Shown here: piece after piece, positions 40,928-49,840 of the stretch
How positions within the stretch are numbered: position 1 is the stretch's first letter
Layout of the letters: each line of letters opens with the position of its first letter
Source of the DNA: Prevotella sp. 10(H)
GTDB lineage: Bacteria; Bacteroidota; Bacteroidia; Bacteroidales; Dysgonomonadaceae
Direction: 5' to 3'
DNA: 64,000 nt
Assembly (NCBI RefSeq): GCF_000711235.1
Contig: NZ_JOMI01000009.1
Coordinates: 611,123 to 675,122, forward strand
Notes under the pieces: model-generated
Seen by the model: only the letters and a program-made list of their open reading frames with translations
Told to the model about the DNA's origin: nothing
Database searches by the model: none
Position numbers and translations under genes: made by a program

Positions 40928-42034
40928 ATGTTGCTAAACTATTCACGACCGTTGGAGGTAGCAGGACTGCTAAGTGACTTTGATGCATTTTTGACGGCAA
41001 ACTTGCCTACTTGGGCGGTTTTAGCGATTGAGTTTGTACTGATAGGCGTTGCATTGCTCGCCCTTTATGCGGTACTTGCTCTTATACTGATCTATGTAGA
41101 GCGTAAAATCACAGCTTTCTTTCAGGCACGTCTGGGTCCGAACCGTGTAGGTAAATATGGTCTGATACAGAGTGTGGCCGACATGATTAAGATACTTTTG
41201 AAAGAAATTATTCATGTAAAAAAATCAGACAGATTCCTTTTCGTCGTTGCGCCTTTCTTTATGATTGTGGCTTCCATGCTTACTTTCGGCGCGCTTCCAT
41301 TCGGACAGGGGCTACAGATTGTGGATTTCAACATCGGCGTATTTTATGTGATTGCCGTTTCATCGCTGGGTATTATCGGCGTATTGCTTGCCGGATGGTC
41401 GAGTAACAATAAATATTCGATGATTGGCGCCATGCGAAGCGGGGCTCAATTTATCAGTTACGAACTTTCAGCCGGATTTGCATTGATGACAGTTGTCGTA
41501 TTATCCGGAACTATGAGCTTTTCCCAGATTATACAGGGACAAGCATATATTCATCAATGGAATATTATTGCCGGACACGTTCCTGCTTTGATTGCATTCA
41601 TCATTTATCTTATTTCAGGACATGCCGAAACCAATCGTGGACCTTTCGACTTGCCGGAAGCCGAGTCTGAATTGACAGCAGGGTATCATACAGAATATTC
41701 AGGTCTCCAATTCGGATTTTTCTATTTGGCGGAATACCTAAATATGTTTATTGTTGCCGGTATTGCAGCAACTGTATTCTTAGGCGGATGGATGCCTATA
41801 CAGGTTGAAGGCTGGGATGGATTTAATCAGATAATGAATTATATTCCGTCATATATATGGTTTTTCGGAAAAGCGTCTTTCCTTGTATTCCTCAGTTTGT
41901 GGGTAAGGTGGACATTTCCGCGTTTGCGTATCGACCAGTTATTGAATCTGGAATGGAAATATCTATTGCCGATTAATATGTTCAACATATTACTGATGGT
42001 AGTTATGGTTTTATTGGGTTGGACCCTGAAATAA
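40928..42034 (+). CDS. nuoH: NADH-quinone oxidoreductase subunit H
   Basis: 368 residues with about eight membrane helices. [30 protein letters not shown] in the first loop (quoted in part: [18 protein letters not shown]) and [20 protein letters not shown] are the quinone-channel signatures, with their conserved charged residues intact. It links the peripheral arm to the proton pumps. It lies 36 bp after nuoCD and 22 bp before nuoI, without any repeat element. Confidence 0.97.
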   Translation: MLLNYSRPLEVAGLLSDFDAFLTANLPTWAVLAIEFVLIGVALLALYAVLALILIYVERKITAFFQARLGPNRVGKYGLIQSVADMIKILLKEIIHVKKSDRFLFVVAPFFMIVASMLTFGALPFGQGLQIVDFNIGVFYVIAVSSLGIIGVLLAGWSSNNKYSMIGAMRSGAQFISYELSAGFALMTVVVLSGTMSFSQIIQGQAYIHQWNIIAGHVPALIAFIIYLISGHAETNRGPFDLPEAESELTAGYHTEYSGLQFGFFYLAEYLNMFIVAGIAATVFLGGWMPIQVEGWDGFNQIMNYIPSYIWFFGKASFLVFLSLWVRWTFPRLRIDQLLNLEWKYLLPINMFNILLMVVMVLLGWTLK

Positions 42035-42056
42035 TTAATTTATAGAAAATACGACA

Positions 42057-42764
42057 ATGAGTTCAGTATCACAATATTTTTCAGGTTTATTCGGTGGCAT
42101 CAAATCATTGCTCACAGGAATGCGGGTGACATGGGGTGAACTGTGGACAAAGAAAATCACAGAGCAATATCCCGAAAATAGAGCAACCCTTGTTATCCCT
42201 GACCGTTTCCGTGGCGAACTGGTTATGCCGCATGACGATAGTAACGAACATGCTTGTACGGCTTGTGGTATTTGCCAGATGAATTGCCCTAACGGAACAA
42301 TAAAGGTTATATCTAAAAGCATAGAAACAGCAGACGGCAAAAAGAAGAAAATTCTTGACCGTTATATTTACGATTTAGGAATGTGTACATTCTGTAACCT
42401 GTGTGTGATTACTTGTCCGCAGGATGCAATTATTTTTGCCAATACATTCGAGAATGCACTCTTTACCCGTAGTAAGCTGGTTCAGCAGCTAAACCACGAA
42501 GGTTCGAAGCTGTGCGAAAAGAAAAAAGAAGAAAAACCTGTAATTGCCCCTAAACCTGTAGCTAAGGCAGAAGAGGAAGTGCATGGCAAGAAAACAGCGC
42601 CGGAAGGTGTGCCTCAGACTCCACTGGAGCCGATACCTGCACAGGATATCAAAGATAATAGCGGTATTCATCCCGAAAATGACTATCCGAAAGATGTGAC
42701 AACAAAGACGGTTCCGGCTTCGAAAACAGATGCCGATATAGACCCGAAAGAAGATAAAGAATAA
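42057..42764 (+). CDS. nuoI: NADH-quinone oxidoreductase subunit I with C-terminal extension
   Basis: 235 residues. Two 4Fe-4S motifs, CTACGICQMNCP and CTFCNLCVITCP, sit near 63-74 and 107-118, giving clusters N6a and N6b. NuoI usually ends soon after the second motif; here a tail of about 75 residues follows, rich in Lys, Glu, Pro (about 155-235, KKEEKPVIAPKPVAKAEEE and later acidic repeats), predicted disordered. Since NuoE, F and G are not encoded here, the clusters must take electrons from another donor, and the tail could be a docking site. That last point is inference. Confidence 0.95.
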   Translation: MSSVSQYFSGLFGGIKSLLTGMRVTWGELWTKKITEQYPENRATLVIPDRFRGELVMPHDDSNEHACTACGICQMNCPNGTIKVISKSIETADGKKKKILDRYIYDLGMCTFCNLCVITCPQDAIIFANTFENALFTRSKLVQQLNHEGSKLCEKKKEEKPVIAPKPVAKAEEEVHGKKTAPEGVPQTPLEPIPAQDIKDNSGIHPENDYPKDVTTKTVPASKTDADIDPKEDKE

Positions 42765-42791
42765 GAAATAATATACGATAATCAACAGATT

Positions 42792-43295
42792 ATGGCAGAA
42801 CAGATTATATTTTACATTATAGCGACAATCATTGTGTTCTCTACCATTATGGCAGTGACGACACAGAAGATTATCCGCTCGGCTACATTCCTGTTATTCG
42901 TTCTTTTAGGAACAGCAGGCTTGTATATACTTTTAGATTATCATTTCCTGATGGCGGTGCAGATAGCTGTATATGCCGGAGGTGTGATGGTCTTGTTTAT
43001 CTTCGCTATCCTGCTTACTCATGAGCCGGGAGTGGATGTTAAGTTCGAAAAACCGGGCAGGATGTTTATTGCTGCAGTTGCCGCCCTTGCAGGGTTGGGT
43101 ATCTGCGGGCATATTATATTCTATAATGTGAATAAGTTCTATACTTATGTTACACAGCCGGAACTGAATATGCAGGATGTGGGTATGGCAATGATGGGTA
43201 CGGATAAGTATCAGTATCTGTTGCCGTTCGAGGCTATTAGTATATTATTATTAGCATGTATTATTGGCGGTATAATGATTGCCAGAAAAAGATAA
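42792..43295 (+). CDS. nuoJ: NADH-quinone oxidoreductase subunit J
   Basis: 167 residues, five membrane helices. ALLL-type helix 3 with AVYAGGVMVLFIFAILLT, in which the pi-bulge YAGGVMVLF is diagnostic. It lies 27 bp after nuoI and takes part in coupling the quinone site to proton transfer. Confidence 0.94.
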   Translation: MAEQIIFYIIATIIVFSTIMAVTTQKIIRSATFLLFVLLGTAGLYILLDYHFLMAVQIAVYAGGVMVLFIFAILLTHEPGVDVKFEKPGRMFIAAVAALAGLGICGHIIFYNVNKFYTYVTQPELNMQDVGMAMMGTDKYQYLLPFEAISILLLACIIGGIMIARKR

Positions 43296-43301
43296 TAGGG
43301 G

Positions 43302-43452
43302 AGTTACAAGTTACAAGTTACGAGTTGCAAGGGTGACAAGTAATATGTAATGAGGCTCAATCGTAAAAAAGAAAATAAAAAAACTGTTACAGTTTCAGAC
43401 GGGAAATTTTTAATTAAAAAGACTCGTAACTCGTAACTCGTAACTCGTAACT
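43302..43452. repeat. Heptad inverted-repeat element, copy 1 (nuoJ-nuoK spacer)
   Basis: Left arm 43302-43329: four 7-bp units (AGTTACA, AGTTACA, AGTTACG, AGTTGCA). Right arm 43422-43452: ACTCGTA four times plus ACT. The arms are reverse complements, so RNA or single-stranded DNA could form a stem of about 28 bp. The centre holds ACTGTTACAGTTTCAGACG at 43383-43401, identical to a 19-mer in copy 2. The spacer fills the whole gap between the two genes. Confidence 0.88.
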
Positions 43453-43460
43453 AAAAGAAT

Positions 43461-43805
43461 ATGGGTGAGTTTATAACAAGTTTTCTATCGGGACCGGTGC
43501 CTATCGAGGCGTATCTGGCTGTGAGCACGATTATGTTCTTTGCAGGGGTATACGGTTTCCTTTCACGCAAAAATATGTTGATGGTTCTGATTTCCGTCGA
43601 ACTGATGCTGAACGCTGCCGACCTGAATTTCGTAGTGTTTAACCGCTATCTGTATCCGGGACAGCTCGAAGGGTTCTTCTTTACGCTCTTCGCCATAGGT
43701 ATTGCCGCTGCCGAAACAGCCGTTGCTATCGCCATCATCATTAATATATACCGACATGTGAAGAGTATATATGTGGATGAGAACATTACTAACATGAAAA
43801 ACTAA
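43461..43805 (+). CDS. nuoK: NADH-quinone oxidoreductase subunit K
   Basis: 114 residues, three membrane helices with the two buried Glu residues of the family (MVLISVELMLNAADLNF and IGIAAAETAVAIAI). It is an MrpC-like subunit in the proton path. It starts 9 bp after the copy 1 repeat element and ends 8 bp before copy 2. Confidence 0.96.
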   Translation: MGEFITSFLSGPVPIEAYLAVSTIMFFAGVYGFLSRKNMLMVLISVELMLNAADLNFVVFNRYLYPGQLEGFFFTLFAIGIAAAETAVAIAIIINIYRHVKSIYVDENITNMKN

Positions 43806-43812
43806 GAAAAAG

Positions 43813-43952
43813 AGTTATAAGTTACGAGTTACGAGTGACAAGTAATAAGTAACGCGACTCAACAGAAAGATAAAACAATAAGACTGTTACAGTTTCAGAC
43901 GAGAAGATATACAAATAAAACACTCGTAACTTGTAACTCGTAACTTGTAACT
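43813..43952. repeat. Heptad inverted-repeat element, copy 2 (nuoK-nuoL spacer)
   Basis: Left arm 43813-43854 has six 7-bp units (AGTTATA, AGTTACG, AGTTACG, AGTGACA, AGTAATA, AGTAACG). Right arm 43922-43952 alternates ACTCGTA and ACTTGTA. The 19-mer ACTGTTACAGTTTCAGACG recurs at 43883-43901, exactly 500 bp from copy 1. The parts between arms are alignable to copy 1 over most of their length. Confidence 0.88.
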
Positions 43953-43963
43953 ATAAAAGAAAT

Positions 43964-45907
43964 ATGGAACACGTATTTAATTATTCTATACTCATAGTTG
44001 TACTTCCGGCCATAATGTTTCTGATTTTGGGGCTGGGCGGAAAATATATGAAGCCTGTAGTTGCCGGAACGCTGGGAACTGTTTCACTTGCTGTAATGGC
44101 CGTACTGGCATATATGACGGCTTACCAGTACTTTTTCGAAGTAGGGAAAAGTGCAGAGGGTATTTATCAGGCAATAAGTGTATTCAATTTCGAATGGCTG
44201 CGCTTTACCGATAAATTGCATATAGACTTAGGAATGTATCTCGACCCGATTTCGGTGATGATGCTTGTCGTTATCACTACCGTATCGCTGATGGTGCATG
44301 TATATAGCTTAGGATATATGAAAGGGGAAAAAGGATTCCAGCGTTACTACGCATTCCTTTCCCTGTTCAGCTTTGCTATGTTAGGCCTTGTGGTGGCCAC
44401 TAATATATTCCAGATGTATATCTTCTGGGAACTTGTGGGAGTATCTTCGTTCCTGCTAATCAGTTTCTACTATGTGAAACCGTCGGCGGTAGCCGCTTCA
44501 AAGAAAGCGTTTATCGTTACCCGTTTTGCTGACTTTTTCTTCCTTGTAGGTATCTTATTATTATCATATTTCACAGGCACATTCGATTTCGCGACTCTTA
44601 CAGCATCTAATGCTGCTATCTGTGTATCATCTACGGCCGGAGTTTCATTCCTCGGCATGTCTGTGCTCTCATGGGCAATGATTCTTATCTTTATGGGAGG
44701 TGCCGGAAAATCGGCGATGATGCCGTTCCACATCTGGTTACCCGATGCGATGGAAGGCCCGACCCCTGCATCAGCCCTTATCCATGCTGCAACGATGGTT
44801 GTTGCCGGAGTATTTCTTGTAGCACGTCTGTTCCCTATATATTATTTCGGTGCGCCTGAAATCTTAACAGTCATAGCGTGGGTGGGAGCAATTACAGCAT
44901 TGTTTGCTGCAATTGTAGCATGTACCCAGACCGATATAAAGCGCGTTCTCGCATTCTCTACCATATCCCAGATTGCATTTATGCTTACTTCACTCGGAGT
45001 CTCCAAATTTGGAGGGCACGAGGGATTAGGATATATGGCTGGTATGTTCCATTTATTTACACATGCATTCTTTAAAGCATTATTATTCCTTTGCGCTGGT
45101 GCTATTATCCATGCAGTGCATAGTAATGAAATGGATGATATGGGAGGATTGGCCGGTAAATTAAAAATTACATGTATCACATTTGGTATTGCATTGTTTG
45201 CTATTGCCGGAGTTCCATTCTTCTCAGGATTCTATAGTAAAGACGAAATACTAGCAGCAGCTTACGAACATAATAAAGCAATATACTTTGTACTGAGCTT
45301 TGCAGCCGGACTGACAGCATTTTATATGACCCGTCTGTTCCTACGCATCTTCTTCTATGAAAAGAAACATTATCATCATGAGCCGCACGAGGCAGGCCCT
45401 GCGATGGCAATTCCTTTGATTATTCTGGCCATACTTGCTTTTGGAGCAGGATATATTCCATTCGGAAACTTTGTGACATCGGATGGAGTGCCTTACGATA
45501 TTCATATAGACTGGCAAGTGGCGATAACCAGTGTTGGGATTTCCTTAATAGGAATGGGTATTGCTTTCCGCTTATATTATAAGAAAAATGAAATTCCTGA
45601 TAAAATTGCGAACAGTATCAGTACATTCTACAAATGGGCACACAATAAGTTCTATTTCGACGAATTGTGGCTGTATGTAACCCGCAATATTATCTTCAAA
45701 CGTATTTCGGCAACTATCGCATGGTTCGACCGCAAATATGTGGATGGATTTATGAATTCATTGGCAGATGTAACGCAGGCGGCATCCAGTACTATCAAGA
45801 ATTTCCAGTCGGGATATATTCAGCAATATGCATTGGTTTATCTCATCGGGGCACTGATACTGGTAGTAGGTTTCGGCGGATGGTTAATTTGTTTTATTTG
45901 TAAATAA
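43964..45907 (+). CDS. nuoL: NADH-quinone oxidoreductase subunit L
   Basis: 647 residues, an antiporter-like proton-pump subunit with about 14-16 membrane helices. WELVGVSSFLLI (TM5 Glu), AGKSAMMPFHIWLPDAMEGPTP (conserved Lys) and IHAATMVVAGVFL are all present, and the C-terminal amphipathic arm and anchoring helix are seen at about 560-647. It starts 11 bp after repeat copy 2. Confidence 0.97.
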   Translation: MEHVFNYSILIVVLPAIMFLILGLGGKYMKPVVAGTLGTVSLAVMAVLAYMTAYQYFFEVGKSAEGIYQAISVFNFEWLRFTDKLHIDLGMYLDPISVMMLVVITTVSLMVHVYSLGYMKGEKGFQRYYAFLSLFSFAMLGLVVATNIFQMYIFWELVGVSSFLLISFYYVKPSAVAASKKAFIVTRFADFFFLVGILLLSYFTGTFDFATLTASNAAICVSSTAGVSFLGMSVLSWAMILIFMGGAGKSAMMPFHIWLPDAMEGPTPASALIHAATMVVAGVFLVARLFPIYYFGAPEILTVIAWVGAITALFAAIVACTQTDIKRVLAFSTISQIAFMLTSLGVSKFGGHEGLGYMAGMFHLFTHAFFKALLFLCAGAIIHAVHSNEMDDMGGLAGKLKITCITFGIALFAIAGVPFFSGFYSKDEILAAAYEHNKAIYFVLSFAAGLTAFYMTRLFLRIFFYEKKHYHHEPHEAGPAMAIPLIILAILAFGAGYIPFGNFVTSDGVPYDIHIDWQVAITSVGISLIGMGIAFRLYYKKNEIPDKIANSISTFYKWAHNKFYFDELWLYVTRNIIFKRISATIAWFDRKYVDGFMNSLADVTQAASSTIKNFQSGYIQQYALVYLIGALILVVGFGGWLICFICK

Positions 45908-45912
45908 GAAAT

Positions 45913-46012
45913 AAGCTTTTAGCCTTTAGCTTATAGCTATTAGCTAAAAAATAGATAAAGAATTATAAGTTTAAAAAGGCTAATGGCCAACAGCTATTAG
46001 CTAACAGCTAAA
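45913..46012. repeat. Heptad inverted repeat with a different unit (nuoL-nuoM spacer)
   Basis: Left arm 45913-45947 is five 7-bp units (AAGCTTT, TAGCCTT, TAGCTTA, TAGCTAT, TAGCTAA). Right arm 45978-46012 is five units (GGCTAAT, GGCCAAC, AGCTATT, AGCTAAC, AGCTAAA). The arms pair with each other. The period is the same as in the J-K and K-L elements but the sequence is unrelated. Confidence 0.82.
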
Positions 46013-46018
46013 AAAAAC

Positions 46019-47503
46019 ATGAATATTCTTTCATTATTTGTCCTTGTTCCGGTTTTGATGTTAATAGCATTTATTCCATGCCGCAATATCAAACAGGTTC
46101 GCACCGTAGGAGTAATAGGTGCAGTTATTGAAGTCGTATTGGCTCTTGTTCTCCTGTTTATGTTCTATCAGGAGCGGGCAGCAGGCAATACCGCCGAAAT
46201 GTTATTTACATTCGATGCCGTATGGTTTCAGGCTGCCAGTATGAACATACATTATGCAATCGGAGTCGACGGTATATCCGTATTGATGATTCTGTTGACT
46301 GCGATTATCATTTTTACGGGGACATTCGCTTCGTGGAATATGAACCCGTTGCCAAAAGACTTCTTTATGTGGCTAACCTTACTGTCAATCGGAGTATACG
46401 GCTTCTTCATTTCATTGGATATGTTTACCATGTTCTTCTTCTACGAAATAGCTTTGATACCGATGTATCTGCTTATCGGGCTTTGGGGAACAGGACGTAA
46501 GGAATATTCGGCAATGAAACTGACATTGATGCTGATGGGTGGTTCCGCTTTCCTATTTGTAGGAATTCTTGGAATCTACTTCAACTCATCTGTTACAGGA
46601 GAATATACATTCAATATGCTTGAGGTAGCAAATAATGCTGCAATTCCCGTTTCGGCACAATACTGGATTTTCCCGCTGACATTCCTCGGATTCGGCGTGT
46701 TAGGAGCACTATTTCCATTCCACACATGGTCGCCTGACGGTCACGCATCTGCGCCCACAGCCGTATCTATGCTCCATGCCGGAGTATTGATGAAGCTGGG
46801 AGGATACGGATGTTTCCGCATCGCTATGCGTTTGATGCCGGAGGCTGCCGACGAACTTTCATGGATATTTATCATACTGACAGGTATCAGTGTAATTTAT
46901 GGAGCACTGGGAGCGATTTCTCAGACAGACTTGAAATATATCAATGCTTATTCTTCGGTGAGTCACTGCGGACTGGTATTGTTCGCCATACTGATGATGA
47001 ATCAGACAGCAATGACCGGAGCAGTGATGCAGATGCTTTCACATGGTTTGATGACAGCCCTCTTCTTTGCCTTGATAGGTATGATATATGGACGGACGCA
47101 TACGCGTGATATTCGGGAAATGGGCGGTCTGATGAAGATTATGCCGTTCCTCAGTGTATGCTATGTGATTGCCGGATTGGCTTCTCTCGGATTGCCGGGA
47201 TTGAGTGGATTCGTTGCCGAGATGACAATATTTGTAGGAGCATTCGAACATAATGATATGTTTCATCGCGTATTCACTATAATAGCTGTGTCTTCGATAG
47301 TTGCAACAGCAGTATATATACTGAAAGTGGTTGGGAAGATACTTTTCGGCCCTGTACAAGACCAGCATCATCTGGAACTGACAGATGCTGTATGGCATGA
47401 AAAGATTGCTACTGTAGGATTGATAATCTGTGTTGCAGGTATGGGATTATTCCCGGGATGGATTTCGGATTTGATAACAGCCAGTCTGGGATATATAAAG
47501 TAA
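46019..47503 (+). CDS. nuoM: NADH-quinone oxidoreductase subunit M
   Basis: 494 residues, about 14 membrane helices. YEIALIPMYLLIGLWG (TM5 Glu), FPFHTWSPDGHASAPTAVSM and LHAGVLMKLGGYG (functional Lys) are the antiporter-like signatures. It is the middle proton-pump module of the membrane arm. Flanked by heptad repeat spacers on both sides. Confidence 0.97.
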   Translation: MNILSLFVLVPVLMLIAFIPCRNIKQVRTVGVIGAVIEVVLALVLLFMFYQERAAGNTAEMLFTFDAVWFQAASMNIHYAIGVDGISVLMILLTAIIIFTGTFASWNMNPLPKDFFMWLTLLSIGVYGFFISLDMFTMFFFYEIALIPMYLLIGLWGTGRKEYSAMKLTLMLMGGSAFLFVGILGIYFNSSVTGEYTFNMLEVANNAAIPVSAQYWIFPLTFLGFGVLGALFPFHTWSPDGHASAPTAVSMLHAGVLMKLGGYGCFRIAMRLMPEAADELSWIFIILTGISVIYGALGAISQTDLKYINAYSSVSHCGLVLFAILMMNQTAMTGAVMQMLSHGLMTALFFALIGMIYGRTHTRDIREMGGLMKIMPFLSVCYVIAGLASLGLPGLSGFVAEMTIFVGAFEHNDMFHRVFTIIAVSSIVATAVYILKVVGKILFGPVQDQHHLELTDAVWHEKIATVGLIICVAGMGLFPGWISDLITASLGYIK

Positions 47504-47504
47504 T

Positions 47505-47570
47505 CAGTTAACAGTAAACAGTTATCAGTAAACAATAAAATAGAAAAGGGGTTAATTGTAACTCGTAACT
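47505..47570. repeat. Heptad repeats in the nuoM-nuoN spacer
   Basis: 47505-47539 is five 7-bp units (CAGTTAA, CAGTAAA, CAGTTAT, CAGTAAA, CAATAAA), a third unit family with the same period. 47557-47570 is a short remnant (TGTA, ACTCGTA, ACT) of the right arm seen in the other nuo spacers. Confidence 0.78.
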
Positions 47571-47587
47571 AAAAATAAGATATAAAA

Positions 47588-49012
47588 ATGGATTTGAGTA
47601 ACTATTTGTTGATGAAGCATGAAATGTCACTTATTGTGCTGTTTCTCATACTTATTATTTATGATTTGTTTGCTTCGGACAACGCAAAGAAATATTATTT
47701 TCCGGTAGCCTGCACTTTGTTTCTGGCACATACCGTTCTTTGTTTCTTTTTCAAGGATAACGGAACATCCTTTGCGGGCATGTATGTTACCGGTCCGGCA
47801 TATCTTACAATAAAAAATATACTCAATATAGGAGTCTTTCTGATTCTGCTTCAGGCAAATTCTTGGTTGAAGAAACCGGGTTCGCTGATTAAGCGTGGCG
47901 AGTTTTTTATGCTTACTATACTTACGCTGATAGGTATGAACCTGATGATATCTTCCGGAAACTTCCTCTTATTCTATATAGGACTTGAAACTGCTTCCCT
48001 TCCTATCGCAGCATTGGTTGCTTTTGATAAGTACAGGCTGGAGTCGGCGGAAGCAGGAGCCAAATATATATTTAACGCAATATTCTCTTCGGGTATAATG
48101 GTTTTCGGATTATCGTTCCTTTACGGAGCCTGTGGAACATTATACTATACCGATATAGCAATGAGTATCTATTCTACACCGATGGTGATAATGGCAATGA
48201 TATTCGTTCTTGCAGGTATATTCTTTAAGATTTCTCTTGTTCCGTTCCACCTGTGGGCACCGGATACTTATCAGGGAGCACCGACCAATGTAACTTTATA
48301 TCTTTCTACAATATCGAAAGGTGCTGCAGTATTTGCACTGATGGTTATTCTGTTTAAAGTATTCCCTGTATTATCTGAAATCTGGCAGGGTGTCATCTGG
48401 ATAATAATCCTGTTGACAATAACTATCGGTAACTTATTCGCCCTTCGTCAGAAGAATATGAAACGCTTCCTTGCGTTCTCATCTATATCGCAGGCCGGTT
48501 ACATCATGCTGAGCGTATTTACCGGAACGGCAGAAGGTATGGCCGCGACAATATTCTATGTCTTTGTTTATGTGTTCTCCAACCTTGCAGCATTCGGTGT
48601 TATCTCTGCTATAGAAGATAAGACCGGAAAGGTAAGTATGGATGATTACAACGGGCTATATTATACCAATCCGAAACTGGCGCTGGCAATGATGATAGCC
48701 ATGTTCTCGCTTGGAGGCATACCGCCTACAGCCGGATTTTTCAGTAAGCTGTTCGTCTTTATGTTTGCCATGCAGCAGGGACATGTATTGCTCGTATTCC
48801 TTGCATTCCTGAACACAGTAATATCATTGTACTACTATCTGCTTGTGGTGAAGGCCATGTTTATAAAGAAGAGCAGTTCGCCTATCGAAAGCGTAAGTAC
48901 TGACGGATATCTGAAAGTATCGCTGGTAGTATCTATGGTGGGAATATTCCTTGTAGGTATGGTAAGTTGTTTCTATCAATATATAGACAAGGCAAGTTTT
49001 GGTATATATTAA
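47588..49012 (+). CDS. nuoN: NADH-quinone oxidoreductase subunit N
   Basis: 474 residues, antiporter-like fold. GLETASLPIAALVAFDKYR (TM5 Glu), FKISLVPFHLWAPDTYQGAPT and STISKGAAVFALMV (Lys) are conserved. It is the last gene of the nuo operon, and the hairpin 20 bp after it closes the unit. Confidence 0.97.
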   Translation: MDLSNYLLMKHEMSLIVLFLILIIYDLFASDNAKKYYFPVACTLFLAHTVLCFFFKDNGTSFAGMYVTGPAYLTIKNILNIGVFLILLQANSWLKKPGSLIKRGEFFMLTILTLIGMNLMISSGNFLLFYIGLETASLPIAALVAFDKYRLESAEAGAKYIFNAIFSSGIMVFGLSFLYGACGTLYYTDIAMSIYSTPMVIMAMIFVLAGIFFKISLVPFHLWAPDTYQGAPTNVTLYLSTISKGAAVFALMVILFKVFPVLSEIWQGVIWIIILLTITIGNLFALRQKNMKRFLAFSSISQAGYIMLSVFTGTAEGMAATIFYVFVYVFSNLAAFGVISAIEDKTGKVSMDDYNGLYYTNPKLALAMMIAMFSLGGIPPTAGFFSKLFVFMFAMQQGHVLLVFLAFLNTVISLYYYLLVVKAMFIKKSSSPIESVSTDGYLKVSLVVSMVGIFLVGMVSCFYQYIDKASFGIY

Positions 49013-49031
49013 AGATTATTAATTTATAAAT

Positions 49032-49075
49032 AAAATTCGACAGAAGACTGTATCTTTGGGCTTCTGTCGAATTTT
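49032..49075 (+). terminator. Terminator of the nuo operon with a -7 promoter element in its loop
   Basis: AAAATTCGACAGAAG / CTTCTGTCGAATTTT, a perfect 15-bp inverted repeat followed by TGT. The 14-nt loop contains TATCTTTG (49051-49058), a perfect -7 element pointing to the ExbB-like gene 43 bp downstream. No TTTG at -33 is seen, so the promoter part is less sure. Confidence 0.75.
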
Positions 49076-49101
49076 GTACAAAAAATATAGAACAATTCTT
49101 T

Positions 49102-49812
49102 ATGAATCTATTAGTTATCCTCCAAGCAGCCACACCAGTAGTAGAGATGGCAGAGCAAACTGTTCAAGCTACAACTCCTGAAGAGAGTTACCTTAGCCTT
49201 ATAATGAAAGGTGGTTGGATCTTATTGCCCATTTTCCTATTGTCGCTTCTGGCAATCTATGTTATTATAAATAAATCATTGGTAATAAACCGTCTCGGTA
49301 AAAAAGATACAATATGGCTATCCCGTGTAGTGGAACTTATACATGAAGGGAAAATCGATAAAGCACTTAAATTTTGTGTAGAACGTCCATATGCATCAGC
49401 CAAAGTGATTGCTGCAGGACTTAAAGAATATGAACGTGACGATAAAGAAATACAGGAGTCTATGGAAGTAGAAGCCCGCCAGCAGATCAGTATAATGGAA
49501 AGTCAGATGAACTGGCTGGGAATTACCGCTTCTATCGCACCGATGCTCGGGTTCCTTGGTACAATCTTCGGTGTAATCAAAATATTCTATGATATTGCAA
49601 AAACTAACGATCTGGCAATCGATACCATATCTACAGGACTATATCAGAAAATGATATGTTCGGGAGCCGGTTTGCTTGTCGGTATTATTGCATATGCCGG
49701 ATATTATGTGCTGAATGGGCGTATAGATAAGGCTGTGGTGAATATCGATAAAGAATCTAACGAAGTATTGAAAGCTATAAGGGCAAACAAAAGGGGTACC
49801 GTAGAGGCATAA
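49102..49812 (+). CDS. MotA/TolQ/ExbB proton-channel family protein
   Basis: 236 residues. Three membrane helices (about 35-57, 133-157, 183-205) with the family core WLGITASIAPMLGFLGTIFGV and ICSGAGLLVGIIAY. These proteins form a pentameric proton channel with an ExbD/TolR dimer and energise TonB or Tol transport. The gene is 29 bp upstream of the ExbD-like gene. Neither a TonB nor a TolA gene lies near, so its target is open. Confidence 0.92.
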   Translation: MNLLVILQAATPVVEMAEQTVQATTPEESYLSLIMKGGWILLPIFLLSLLAIYVIINKSLVINRLGKKDTIWLSRVVELIHEGKIDKALKFCVERPYASAKVIAAGLKEYERDDKEIQESMEVEARQQISIMESQMNWLGITASIAPMLGFLGTIFGVIKIFYDIAKTNDLAIDTISTGLYQKMICSGAGLLVGIIAYAGYYVLNGRIDKAVVNIDKESNEVLKAIRANKRGTVEA

Positions 49813-49840
49813 TTCATTTGTTTATAAAAGGAAGCAAAGC

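Noticed and set aside
43302..43952. CRISPR array in the nuo spacers
   Set aside because: Repeats are 7 bp, directly abutting, with no 25-40 bp spacers and no cas genes.
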